A program made the position numbers and the translations under genes. Positions 18,081 through 26,284 of a DNA stretch of 64,000 nt are shown piece by piece (position 1 is the first letter of the stretch; each line of letters begins with the position of its first letter). The notes under the pieces are model-generated. The model searched no databases. It was not told the origin of the DNA and worked only from the letters and a program-made list of their open reading frames with translations. Origin of the DNA: Larkinella humicola (lineage in GTDB: Bacteria; Bacteroidota; Bacteroidia; Cytophagales; Spirosomataceae); assembly GCF_008727875.1 (NCBI RefSeq), contig NZ_VTWS01000001.1:1823791-1887790 (forward strand), given 5' to 3'.

Positions 18081-18635
18081 GTGGAAAGACGAAAAGCACT
18101 TAAAAGTTTGGCGGTGGCCGTGGGCGGACTGGTGAGTCTGCCGGGTTGGGCAAACGGCTGGAATTCGGCGAACCTCCCATCCGGAGCGTCGTTTCTGGCT
18201 CCCCGCGCCGATGCGGTTTTAGCCGAAGTGGTGGAAACCATCCTGCCCGCCACCGACACCCCGGGCGCGAAAGCCCTGGGCGTTCACACCTTCATTCAGA
18301 AAATTGTGACGGATTGCATGGAACCGTCGGCGCAGGACAGTTTGACCAAAGGACTGACGGCCGTGGAAGCCCTCGCCCAGAAAACCTACAGCAAATCGTT
18401 TGCCTCGCTCGAGGCCGGTCAGAAAGCCGAGGTGCTGAAAACCATGAGCCAGTCGTCGGACGCCGACGAAAAAGGATTCTTTTCGCTGGTAAAAGGCATG
18501 ACCATCCGGGGCTACATGACCTCCGAATACGTCATGAACAACATCACCCACTACGAAATGGTACCCGGTCGGTACCACGGTTGTGTGCCGGTGGTAGCCA
18601 AAAACACAACGCCTAAAACGCAACAAAACAAATAG
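18081..18635 (+). CDS. Gluconate 2-dehydrogenase subunit 3 family protein (small Tat-dependent subunit)
   Basis: A 184-residue protein starting at GTG 18081 (read as MERRKALKSLAVAVGG), with a twin-arginine-like leader. The body has the family pattern LAEVVETILPATDTPGAKALGVHTFI and a C-terminal HYEMVPGRYHGCVPV. In FAD-dependent glucose and gluconate dehydrogenases this small subunit carries the Tat signal and takes the catalytic subunit, which lacks one, into the periplasm. The GMC gene follows 14 bases later. A paralogous pair occurs at 25699-28000. Confidence 0.88.
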   Translation: MERRKALKSLAVAVGGLVSLPGWANGWNSANLPSGASFLAPRADAVLAEVVETILPATDTPGAKALGVHTFIQKIVTDCMEPSAQDSLTKGLTAVEALAQKTYSKSFASLEAGQKAEVLKTMSQSSDADEKGFFSLVKGMTIRGYMTSEYVMNNITHYEMVPGRYHGCVPVVAKNTTPKTQQNK

Positions 18636-18649
18636 CAGCCCAAACCCCT

Positions 18650-20362
18650 ATGGCAAATTTTGCAATCGATGCAGTAAAAGCAACCACGTATGACGCCATC
18701 GTGATCGGATCAGGGATCAGTGGCGGTTGGGCTGCGAAAGAGTTGACGGAGAAAGGATTACGTACCCTGGTGCTGGAACGGGGCCGCGACGTCAAACACG
18801 TGGTCGACTACCCCACGACCATGCTCAACACCTGGGAAATGGAACACCGGGGCCAGTTACCGCTCGGCATCCGGAAGGAGAATCCGATTGTGGGCAAATG
18901 TTATGCTTTCCACGAAGGATCGGCGCATTTTTTCGTGAAGGATGCGGAACACCCGTATGTGCAGGAAAAACCGTTCGACTGGATCCGGGGCTATCAGGTA
19001 GGTGGAAAATCCTTGCTGTGGGCGCGCCAGACCCAGCGCTGGAGCGACTTCGACTTTCAGGGCCCGGCCCGCGACGGATTTGCGGTCGACTGGCCGATTC
19101 GGTACGCCGACATTGCGCCCTGGTATAGCCACGTTGAAAAATTCGCCGGTATTACCGGAAATAAAGACGGTTTAGCCACCCTGCCCGACGGCGAGTTTCT
19201 GCCTCCACACGAGTGGAACTGCGTTGAAAAATACTTTAGCCAGCAGATGGCGGCCAAATACAAAGACCGCCCGGTCATTATGGGCCGGGCCGCTCACATC
19301 ACCAAACCGCAACCGATTCACCTGCAACAGGGCCGGGCGCAATGCCAGCACCGGACCATTTGTGAGCGCGGTTGCCCGTTTGGCGGGTATTTCAGCAGCA
19401 ACGCTTCGACCCTGCCCTGGGCCGCCAAAACCGGCAAGCTGACTTTGCGCCCTCATTCGGTGGTGCATTCGATTATCTACGACGAGAAAAAAGGCAAAGC
19501 CACCGGCGTACGCGTGATCGACGCGACCACCAAGGAAATGATCGAGTTTTATGCCCGGATCATTTTTGTCAATGCGGCCGCTTTGAACACCAATCTGGTG
19601 CTGCTGAACTCGACCTCGAACCGGTTTCCGAACGGGCTGGGCAACGACAGTGGCTTACTGGGCAAATATGCCGCTTTCCACAACTACCGGGCGGGCATTT
19701 CGGGTGAATACGACGGGTATCTGGAATCGACCACCGAAGGCCGACGCCCCAACAGCCCCTACATTCCGCGATTCCGGAACGTTCACAAACAGGAAACCGA
19801 CTTCCTGCGGGGTTACGCGGCCGGTTTTTCAGCCAACCGGATTTCGCGGTCGAATCAGGACGGTTTCGGCGCCGATTTGAAAGCGAATCTGGCCAATCCG
19901 ACGCTGGGCGGCTGGAGCGTAGGTTCGCACATGATGGGCGAAACCATTCCGAAAGAGAGCAATTACGTGGCGCTGGACAAAAACCTGAAAGATCCGTTTG
20001 GCATTCCGCAGTTGAAAGTGTCGATTGTGTACGACGACAACGACGACAAGATGGTGAAGGATTACCAGGAGCAGATGATGGAAATGTTCACCGCAGCCGG
20101 TTTTAAGAACCTTCGCGTTCGTGACGACAAACGCAATCCGGGGCTGGACATTCACGAAATGGGCGGGGCTCGCATGGGCAAAGATCCCAAGACGTCGATT
20201 CTCAACAAATGGAACCAGATGCACCACGTCAAAAATGTGTTCGTAACCGACGGAGCATCGATGACGTCCACCTCAACCCAAAACCCGTCGCTGACCTACA
20301 TGGCACTGACGGCCCGGGCGGTGGACTACGCGGTGAAAGAGATGAAAAAGACGAATCTGTAG
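18650..20362 (+). CDS. GMC family FAD oxidoreductase with C-x5-C-x3-C motif
   Basis: A 570-residue protein with an N-terminal dinucleotide-binding motif AIVIGSGISGGWAAKEL (about 16-32) and a C-terminal GMC domain with HEMGGARMG and QNPSLTYMALTARA. CQHRTICERGC holds C232, C238 and C242 spaced C-x5-C-x3-C, the arrangement reported for the 3Fe-4S cluster of FAD glucose dehydrogenase alpha subunits. No signal peptide, so export with the preceding Tat-leader subunit is likely. It probably oxidises a sugar or sugar alcohol in the periplasm. No cytochrome subunit gene is next to it, so the electron acceptor is unknown. Confidence 0.9.
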   Translation: MANFAIDAVKATTYDAIVIGSGISGGWAAKELTEKGLRTLVLERGRDVKHVVDYPTTMLNTWEMEHRGQLPLGIRKENPIVGKCYAFHEGSAHFFVKDAEHPYVQEKPFDWIRGYQVGGKSLLWARQTQRWSDFDFQGPARDGFAVDWPIRYADIAPWYSHVEKFAGITGNKDGLATLPDGEFLPPHEWNCVEKYFSQQMAAKYKDRPVIMGRAAHITKPQPIHLQQGRAQCQHRTICERGCPFGGYFSSNASTLPWAAKTGKLTLRPHSVVHSIIYDEKKGKATGVRVIDATTKEMIEFYARIIFVNAAALNTNLVLLNSTSNRFPNGLGNDSGLLGKYAAFHNYRAGISGEYDGYLESTTEGRRPNSPYIPRFRNVHKQETDFLRGYAAGFSANRISRSNQDGFGADLKANLANPTLGGWSVGSHMMGETIPKESNYVALDKNLKDPFGIPQLKVSIVYDDNDDKMVKDYQEQMMEMFTAAGFKNLRVRDDKRNPGLDIHEMGGARMGKDPKTSILNKWNQMHHVKNVFVTDGASMTSTSTQNPSLTYMALTARAVDYAVKEMKKTNL

Positions 20363-20367
20363 AATTA

Positions 20368-20446
20368 AGTTATATCGCGGAGTTGAGCGGAGTTTATTTT
20401 TCTCTGCTCAACTCTTTTTTTCTCCGCTCAACTCCGCGATATAACT
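20368..20446. terminator. Bidirectional terminator: 25-bp perfect inverted repeat
   Basis: Arms at 20368-20392 and 20422-20446 are perfect complements (arm begins AGTTATATCGCGGAGTTGAG). The 29-base loop contains a T run and another partial copy of the arm (CTGCTCAACTC). It lies between the convergent GMC and GT2 genes. Confidence 0.75.
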
Positions 20447-20452
20447 CTTTAT

Positions 20453-21640
20453 CTATTTTACGCTCGTTTCCCCGTGGGGCGTGTGCAGAAATTTCTTCCC
20501 GGCAGCTTTGATTTTCAGCAGGGAACGCATCATGCGAAAGACCAGCAACGGGAAAGTCAGCACATCCCGAATCGAGATTTTCTGCCAGAGGTAACCCGGA
20601 ATCGAGATCAGGAGGCTGAACAGTAGCGTTACCAACATACTGCCAAAGTAGCCCCAGACCATCTGATTACCAATCACCAAACCAGCCAGTGTTCCCACAA
20701 ACAGGAGTGCGAGAAACAAAACGCGCGGGATAAGCAGCGCCTTCAGCAACCCGTTGAAAGCATGCCAGTTTCCCCTCATCAATTGCCGGATGCCGGTGCC
20801 GAAATACAGCTTCACAAAATGAATCTGAGCGGCAATCCAACGGGTACGCTGGCGTTCGAACACTTCCAGATTCTGCACCTTCTCGTCGTAAATCAGGGCT
20901 TGTTTCAGGTATGCGATCTCAATATCTTCGGTCAACAGCAACATTTCCAGCTCTTTGTCGTAGCCCCCGACCGAGCGAATCTGGCCCATGGCCCGCTTCA
21001 TCGTTTCGGGTTCAAACGCCATGCCTGACCCAATCAGCGATGCCGAGAAGCCCAGCGCCCGCTGCCCACCCCGAAACAGGTGGTTGTTGACTTCTTCATT
21101 CATGGCGTCCAAAACCGCCACGCTGGTATTGGTGTTTTTAGCCACCCGGTGGCCCTGAACCGCCCGCCAGCCGCAGTCGAACGCCTGGTTGATCCGGTGC
21201 AGAAAATCGGGTGCCATGTGGTTGTCGGCATCAGAAACGAGCACTATGTCGTAGATCTGTTCCGGAAGAAGTTCAAGGGCTTTTGTCAGTGATTTCTGAA
21301 CCGTCGATTCTTCAAAACTCACCACCAGAACCTTGACGGGAAATTGGGCAAGTTGCTGCAAGGTCTCGGCGCGAAACGAGTCGGCAATCACGTAAATGTC
21401 GTAGGAATCAGCGGGATACGTCTGTTGAAGATTGGCCTGAACCGAGTCCAGAATGACTTTATCCTCTTTGTAGGCGGGTACCAGAACGGCAATTCGGCGG
21501 GTGCGGGTCGTGGTTTTGGTCTCGGGTTCGCTGTCGTCTCCGCCAAACCAGCCTGCCAGGGCACAAACAAGAAGATACAGAATGTTAAATCCGAGGTAAA
21601 GACCGACCGGCAGAAAAATCAGATACCCTACAAAATCCAT
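20453..21640 (-). CDS. Family 2 glycosyltransferase, membrane-bound processive type
   Basis: A 395-residue protein with an N-terminal membrane segment (5-30), a cytosolic GT-A catalytic domain and about three C-terminal membrane segments (305-365). Catalytic signatures are the DAD of VSDADN (137-139), TED (237-239) and QRTRW (264-268), the set found in processive beta-glycan synthases such as cellulose or hyaluronan synthases. It forms the left end of the exopolysaccharide locus. The TTGTCTGATAA motif lies 46 bases upstream of its start. Confidence 0.92.
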   Translation of the reverse strand: MDFVGYLIFLPVGLYLGFNILYLLVCALAGWFGGDDSEPETKTTTRTRRIAVLVPAYKEDKVILDSVQANLQQTYPADSYDIYVIADSFRAETLQQLAQFPVKVLVVSFEESTVQKSLTKALELLPEQIYDIVLVSDADNHMAPDFLHRINQAFDCGWRAVQGHRVAKNTNTSVAVLDAMNEEVNNHLFRGGQRALGFSASLIGSGMAFEPETMKRAMGQIRSVGGYDKELEMLLLTEDIEIAYLKQALIYDEKVQNLEVFERQRTRWIAAQIHFVKLYFGTGIRQLMRGNWHAFNGLLKALLIPRVLFLALLFVGTLAGLVIGNQMVWGYFGSMLVTLLFSLLISIPGYLWQKISIRDVLTFPLLVFRMMRSLLKIKAAGKKFLHTPHGETSVK

Positions 21641-21685
21641 GATTCGGTAAAATTATCACTGTACAAACCAATTCTGCTCGTCAAT

Positions 21686-21696
21686 TTGTCTGATAA
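21686..21696 (+). promoter_or_regulatory. EPS-locus motif TTGTCTGATAA, copy A
   Basis: TTGTCTGATAA, in a longer TTTGTCTGATAATTTT context, 46 bases upstream of the GT2 gene on the opposite strand. The near-dyad TTGTC-T-GAYAA suggests a dimeric transcription factor site. Related copies: 30894, 30987, 47030, 51436 and a variant at 54981. Confidence 0.5.
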
Positions 21697-21915
21697 TTTT
21701 CGCTTCACCCAGGATACGGCTGTTTTTTCTACGGCGGTCTTCCTCTTTCTAACCATCAGATTCATGCCGATCTGACAGCAAATAATATACCATTTAATCA
21801 GTTAAGCGTGTTCTCAACCCAAAGATTTCCATTTGGCCTTGCGCTGAGTACTTTTCAGGAGTCTACTTTCAATCAGTAGGACAGAGAAATTAATGTCTGG
21901 TAATAGAAATAATTA

Positions 21916-22365
21916 TCAAGCCCGTACGGGCACGGCCTGGGCATAATAAGGAGCGGCACCAACCACGGGTCGCGAAAAGGGAATTGAAACCCTGCGGAGC
22001 ATCGCCCGGATTTTGGCCTGCAATTCGAGCGGATTGAACGGTTTTGTCATGCAATCATCAGCGCCATTTTCCAGACACCGAATGCGGGTATTGCTGTCTT
22101 CAGAACCCGACAGGGCCAGAATGGGAAGCGAATGGTAGCGGCTACTCTTCCGAACGAGTTGGATCAATTCCAAACCGTCCACCTTCGGCACTTTCAGGTC
22201 GGTGACAATGAAATCAGTAGAAAGGCCTTTTTCGAGCAGATTCATGGCTTCATTCCCATTAGAGGCCACAATCACATTAAATTCATCAGCAAGTGTCTCC
22301 AGCAGGATCCGAACCAGGAAACGATTACTCTCTATAATCAACAGGTTTACTTTCGGGAATTTCAT
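21916..22365 (-). CDS. CheY-like single-domain response regulator
   Basis: A 149-residue receiver protein with phosphoacceptor D56 (FIVTDLKVPK), switch S86 and K108 (MTKPFNPLELQAKI). The usual acidic pair is E12-S13 (LLIIESNRF) instead of two acidic residues, so metal binding and phosphorylation may be altered. No output domain follows; the tail is 25 residues. Its KPFNPLE...AKI...RR end is very like the regulator at 50851-51273 at the other end of the EPS locus, so they are probably paralogues. A partial promoter-like TACTTTG is at 22413-22419 on the minus strand. Confidence 0.88.
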   Translation of the reverse strand: MKFPKVNLLIIESNRFLVRILLETLADEFNVIVASNGNEAMNLLEKGLSTDFIVTDLKVPKVDGLELIQLVRKSSRYHSLPILALSGSEDSNTRIRCLENGADDCMTKPFNPLELQAKIRAMLRRVSIPFSRPVVGAAPYYAQAVPVRA

Positions 22366-22915
22366 AGCACGTTGTTTTTTTTCTTCAATCAGAATACAAG
22401 CTCAAGGACTGACAAAGTACGGTATTACAGAAAATAATAAGTAAAAACACTTATTTTAGCATTCTTTACTGGTCAATTAAATGACAAATATCGGTCATGG
22501 AAATTTGAGTACAATCGTTAAGGCTTTTGCATTCAACAAGCAAAAATTGATAATAATACCCTGTCTATTAAATGATTAAATCAAAAACATACAGTATCAT
22601 TCTCTTTCTGCCCACCAACATTACCAAACAGCAGGACAAATATAGAATACCTAATTTTAAGTAAAAACAAAAATGTGTAATTATTTTTGCAAGATGAGAA
22701 AATAATCATGCTCCCTGCAAAGGCCCCGACAGAAAATGAACCTCTGTCCGGCATTAGATCGGGAATGTTACCGTATTTCTACCTTAGGCAACCTACAATG
22801 TGCAGAATCTCCAAATTACCAGACACACTTGGCACGATATGTGATTGGTGTTCAAGGCTACTTCTGACAGATTATGGCTGTTTTTCAATGGTAGCCAGTG
22901 AACACAATCGGTACC
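22366..22915. other. 550-base A/T-rich divergent intergenic region
   Basis: Separates the response regulator (minus) from the acyltransferase (plus). It holds a TATTTTTG box at 22682-22689 that could serve the plus-strand genes, although it is 226 bases from the acyltransferase start and no TTG is at -33. Short frames here lack coding character. No repeat, tRNA or TTGTCTGATAA copy seen. Confidence 0.5.
22682..22689 (+). promoter_or_regulatory. Putative -7 box (TATTTTTG) upstream of the acyltransferase gene
   Basis: Exact TAnnTTTG match inside AATTATTTTTGCAA, a 14-mer found identically at 47131-47144. It implies a leader of about 220 bases for the acyltransferase-Wzy genes. Confidence 0.35.
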
Positions 22916-24094
22916 ATGCGAGCAGTCTACTTCCCTAATTTAAACGGCTTACGATTCATCGCTGCTCTTTGGGTGATCATTCACCACATTGAACAAATCA
23001 AGCTTATTTTCAAAGTCGATAACTACTGGCACCTGCCCTTCGTCGATCTGATCGGGAAGCTGGGTGTCGTGCTGTTTTTTGTCCTGAGCGGTTTTTTAAT
23101 TACCTACCTGCTTTTGCAGGAAAGAGCGGTTACGGGCACGATTGCAATCCGCCATTTTTACCTGCGACGGGTGCTCAGAATCTGGCCGCTGTATTACCTG
23201 ATCGTGGTTTTAGGCTTGTTCGTGCTGCCCCACATCCCGTTTTTTGACATTCCGATTTATTCTGATTTACTGCACAGAAGTTTCCTGGTCAAAGTCATCC
23301 TGTTCATTGTTATTCTGCCCAACCTGGTAGCCACGCCCGTACCCCACATCAACCAAACCTGGTCGATTGGGGTGGAGGAGCAGTTCTACGCCTTCTGGCC
23401 TTTGCTCATGAAAAAGGTGGGCCATCCGCTGCGGGTGGCCTTAGGCACGATTGTGGTCTACCTGCTGATCAAGTTTGGGCTGCTCTTTCTAACTTCCAGT
23501 GGCGTCACCCACCAGGCTATCAGCTTTGTAGCAAAATTCTGGAACAGCTTCAACGTGGATTGCATGGCCATTGGCGGGGTGATTGCCTGGGCACTTTTCT
23601 ACCGCCGGGAAGGCATTCTCCGCGTGCTGTTCAACCGCTGGTTGCAAGCCGCCGTTTACCTGCTGACGGCTTTCATGATCGTTCGGGGAGTTGAAATCCC
23701 GTATCTGCACCAGGAAACGTATGCCTGTCTGTTTGCGGTGATCATTCTCAACCTGGCCGCCAATAAACAGACACTCATCAAACTCGAACACCCGGTTTTA
23801 CATTACCTCGGCAAGATTTCGTTCGGCATCTATATGTACCACATGATCGCGATTTTAATCGCTTTCAAACTGCTGCAACCCGTTTTTCCGGGCAACAACT
23901 GGCTGCTCTACAGTGCCAGCATTCTGCTGACCATTCTCCTGGCTGCGGCCTCCTACGAATGGTTTGAACGCCGGTTTATCAAGGCTAAAATCAAGTATTC
24001 CAAAGTTGTCAGTGGCGACAATATTGCCGAGCCGGTTGTCAATTCGCCCGGCGCTACCGACGCTATCCAACCGACCCTGACCAACACCAAATAA
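22916..24094 (+). CDS. Acyltransferase 3 family membrane protein
   Basis: A 392-residue polytopic protein from the ATG at 22916 (MRAVYFPNLNGLRFIAALWV). NLNGLRFIAALWVIIHH with the catalytic-type His pair, FVLSGFLITYLL, and FYLRRVLRIWPLYY are the standard acyltransferase-3 signatures, with about ten membrane helices. Such enzymes O-acetylate or otherwise acylate cell-surface polysaccharides. It precedes the Wzy-like gene by 41 bases, consistent with decoration of the EPS repeat unit. Confidence 0.92.
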   Translation: MRAVYFPNLNGLRFIAALWVIIHHIEQIKLIFKVDNYWHLPFVDLIGKLGVVLFFVLSGFLITYLLLQERAVTGTIAIRHFYLRRVLRIWPLYYLIVVLGLFVLPHIPFFDIPIYSDLLHRSFLVKVILFIVILPNLVATPVPHINQTWSIGVEEQFYAFWPLLMKKVGHPLRVALGTIVVYLLIKFGLLFLTSSGVTHQAISFVAKFWNSFNVDCMAIGGVIAWALFYRREGILRVLFNRWLQAAVYLLTAFMIVRGVEIPYLHQETYACLFAVIILNLAANKQTLIKLEHPVLHYLGKISFGIYMYHMIAILIAFKLLQPVFPGNNWLLYSASILLTILLAAASYEWFERRFIKAKIKYSKVVSGDNIAEPVVNSPGATDAIQPTLTNTK

Positions 24095-24135
24095 CCGTAC
24101 CGTGAGCGCCCTGCCGGGGGTTCTAATTCGCAAAA

Positions 24136-25569
24136 ATGGGCAATCAGACCGCTTCCTTATCGTACACCATACAGAAGAACTTCTGGTTATTCAGCCTGCT
24201 TGGAACCCTCATTGCCGTAGCTTCCGGTTTCCTAATTGCCAGACTAGGAATTCTCGGATCGGCGGTCATTATCATCCTACCGCTCGGGCTTCTTCTGGTG
24301 GGAGGTGTGCTGGCCGAGCCCAAATTCGGTTTTCTGGTCTATGTGCAGCTCAGTTTTCTGGTCAATGCCCTCGCCCGCTTTCTGCCCGTCAGCATCCCCT
24401 TCGGGATGATTATCGACGGCATTCTCGGACTTACCGTGCTGAGTCTGATCGTGAACAACCGGCGATTGTCGTGGAAACGGTTGCATCATCCGGCTTTTTA
24501 CCTCGTCGGAATCTGGTTTTTTTACACGGTGCTGGAAATCTTTAATCCGGAATCGCCCTACCGGGCCGCCTGGTTTTTTCACGCCCGCTCCTTTTCCCTG
24601 CATTTTTTCATTGTCACCTGCACCATGCTGGTCATCGACCTGACGCGGGGCGATATCCTGATTATTCTTCGAACCTGGCTCATCTGGTCCTTTCTGGCGG
24701 CCCTCTGGGCGTTCAAGCAGCAATACATTGGCCTGACCACCAACGAGATGATCTGGCTCAACTCGGGAGCCGCTTCGACGCACATCCTGTTTGGTCACCT
24801 GCGCAGTTTCTCGTTTTACACCGATGCCTCGCAGTTTGGGGCCGAAATGGCCGCCGTTTCGCTCCTCTGCTTTATCTGGAGTTTTGAATCCGAAACGTTG
24901 CCGCGCAAGCTGGGGTACCTGTTCCTGCTCCTGGTCTATTTCTGGGGCTACGCCGTTTCGGGAACGCGCAGCGCCCTTTTTGTGCTGATTGCCGGCTACG
25001 GTTTTTATCTCTTCATGAAGCGGGACCTGGTCAAAATTGCCATTGGGATCTGCGTGGCAGCTCCCCTGCTTTTTGTCCTGAAATATACCAACGCCGGCAG
25101 TGGAAATTACCAGATTCAACGCATGCGAACGGCCCTGAATCCGCTGGAAGATCCGTCGTTTCTGCTGCGGTTGAAAAACCAGCAAAAACTGGCTAATTAC
25201 CTGAAAGACTTACCATTCGGTGCGGGCATAGGAACCTCACTCGATACAGGTCAGCGGTTTTCGCCCAACCACTGGGCCGCCCAGATTTCGCCGGATAGCT
25301 GGTATGTCGAGCTGTGGATCGAAACCGGCCGGGTGGGCATGGTTCTGTACATTATGATGCTGATCGCGCTGATTTCGATTGGGGTTTACCGGGTCTGGCA
25401 CCTGAAAGACCCCTGGCTCACCTCCACGATGCGGGGCCTGGTGGCAGTTTTTGTCGGCATCGCCGTCATGGGGTATTCCAACCCGGTTCTGGGTCAGTTC
25501 CCCACCAGTTCCATGCTGTTCATCAACGCACTCCTGTTCACCACCTGCAATCGGTGGGACAAGAGCTAG
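24136..25569 (+). CDS. O-antigen ligase/polymerase-like membrane protein (Wzy type)
   Basis: A 477-residue protein with about 11-12 hydrophobic segments and a large periplasmic loop (about 320-400) before the final helices; FSFYTDASQFGAEMAAV and the downstream YAVSGTRSALFVLIAGYG are typical of the Wzy_C/O-antigen ligase superfamily. In a Wzx/Wzy pathway it would polymerise lipid-linked repeat units in the periplasm. The only such protein in the window, so probably the EPS polymerase. Ligase and polymerase cannot be separated from sequence alone. Confidence 0.85.
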   Translation: MGNQTASLSYTIQKNFWLFSLLGTLIAVASGFLIARLGILGSAVIIILPLGLLLVGGVLAEPKFGFLVYVQLSFLVNALARFLPVSIPFGMIIDGILGLTVLSLIVNNRRLSWKRLHHPAFYLVGIWFFYTVLEIFNPESPYRAAWFFHARSFSLHFFIVTCTMLVIDLTRGDILIILRTWLIWSFLAALWAFKQQYIGLTTNEMIWLNSGAASTHILFGHLRSFSFYTDASQFGAEMAAVSLLCFIWSFESETLPRKLGYLFLLLVYFWGYAVSGTRSALFVLIAGYGFYLFMKRDLVKIAIGICVAAPLLFVLKYTNAGSGNYQIQRMRTALNPLEDPSFLLRLKNQQKLANYLKDLPFGAGIGTSLDTGQRFSPNHWAAQISPDSWYVELWIETGRVGMVLYIMMLIALISIGVYRVWHLKDPWLTSTMRGLVAVFVGIAVMGYSNPVLGQFPTSSMLFINALLFTTCNRWDKS

Positions 25570-25573
25570 GCGG

Positions 25574-25668
25574 CTTACGGTTTTCGGTTTTCGGTTTTCG
25601 GTGGCTAACGCTGTTACAAACCCGACCGGTAGCCTGCGTCAGCCACCGAAAACCGAATACCGAATACC
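25574..25668. repeat. Inverted CGGTTTTCGG repeat between Wzy and the second GMC operon
   Basis: Tandem CGGTTTT units (25578-25600) lead into a 17-bp stem: 25590-25606 pairs perfectly with 25641-25657 (arm CGGTTTTCGGTGGCT). The downstream arm continues CGAATACCGAATACC, related to the repeats before the first GMC operon at 17946-18070. No T run follows the stem. Confidence 0.7.
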
Positions 25669-25698
25669 TATACTTTTAATCCTTATTCCTCAACCTCT

Positions 25699-26271
25699 AT
25701 GAAACGTCGCCAAGCCATTCTGGGGATCACCCTTTTGGGAGCTGGCAGTGTAGCCTTCAAGGGCTTCAAGTGGATTTCCTGGTACAAAAATCCCGATCTG
25801 GTGTTCATCCACAGCCAGAAAGAACTCCTGGCGGCTTTGGCTGAAACGATTATTCCGGCCACCGATACGCCGGGCGCCATTGCCGCCGGGGTACCTGATT
25901 TCATCCTGAAAATGGTGCTGGAAAACACGCTGAAAGTTTCCCAGAACCGCTTCATCGAAGGCCTGAAAGCCGTCGATCCTTACAGCATCAGCCGGTTTGG
26001 AAAACCGTACATAAGATGCTCCCGGCAGGAGCAAAACGAGGTGATGCGGCATTTCGAAAAAGACGGAAAACCGTTTGAGGGAATTCCCGGAAAAGTGGAG
26101 CGGAAACTGATTGGCAATTCGTTTTTTACCACCCTGAAAGAATACACCTGCGTCGGGTATTACACGTCGATGACCGGCGCAACCCAAGGGCTGGCCTATG
26201 TTTTTACGCCTGGCCACTACACCGGTTGTATTCCGCTTTTTGCCGGACAAAAATCCTGGGCCATCCGCTAA
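25699..26271 (+). CDS. Gluconate 2-dehydrogenase subunit 3 family protein (second copy)
   Basis: A 190-residue protein with a leader MKRRQAILGITLLGAGSVAF, twin-arginine in type. Core motifs LLAALAETIIPATDTPGAIAAGVPDFI and GHYTGCIPLF parallel those of the protein at 18081-18635. It presumably carries the following GMC protein across the membrane by the Tat pathway and forms the small subunit of a periplasmic dehydrogenase. This pair sits between the Wzy-like gene and the GT14 gene on one strand, inside the EPS locus. Confidence 0.87.
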   Translation: MKRRQAILGITLLGAGSVAFKGFKWISWYKNPDLVFIHSQKELLAALAETIIPATDTPGAIAAGVPDFILKMVLENTLKVSQNRFIEGLKAVDPYSISRFGKPYIRCSRQEQNEVMRHFEKDGKPFEGIPGKVERKLIGNSFFTTLKEYTCVGYYTSMTGATQGLAYVFTPGHYTGCIPLFAGQKSWAIR

Positions 26272-26284
26272 CCACGACCTTTCC

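Noticed and set aside
20368..20446. Inverted repeat considered as an IS end or attachment site
   Set aside because: It lies exactly between two convergent stops with a T-rich loop and no transposase or duplication nearby; a shared terminator is simpler.
22687..22938. 83-codon plus-strand frame before the acyltransferase
   Set aside because: Overlaps the acyltransferase start, lacks coding character, and the TATTTTTG promoter box runs into it.
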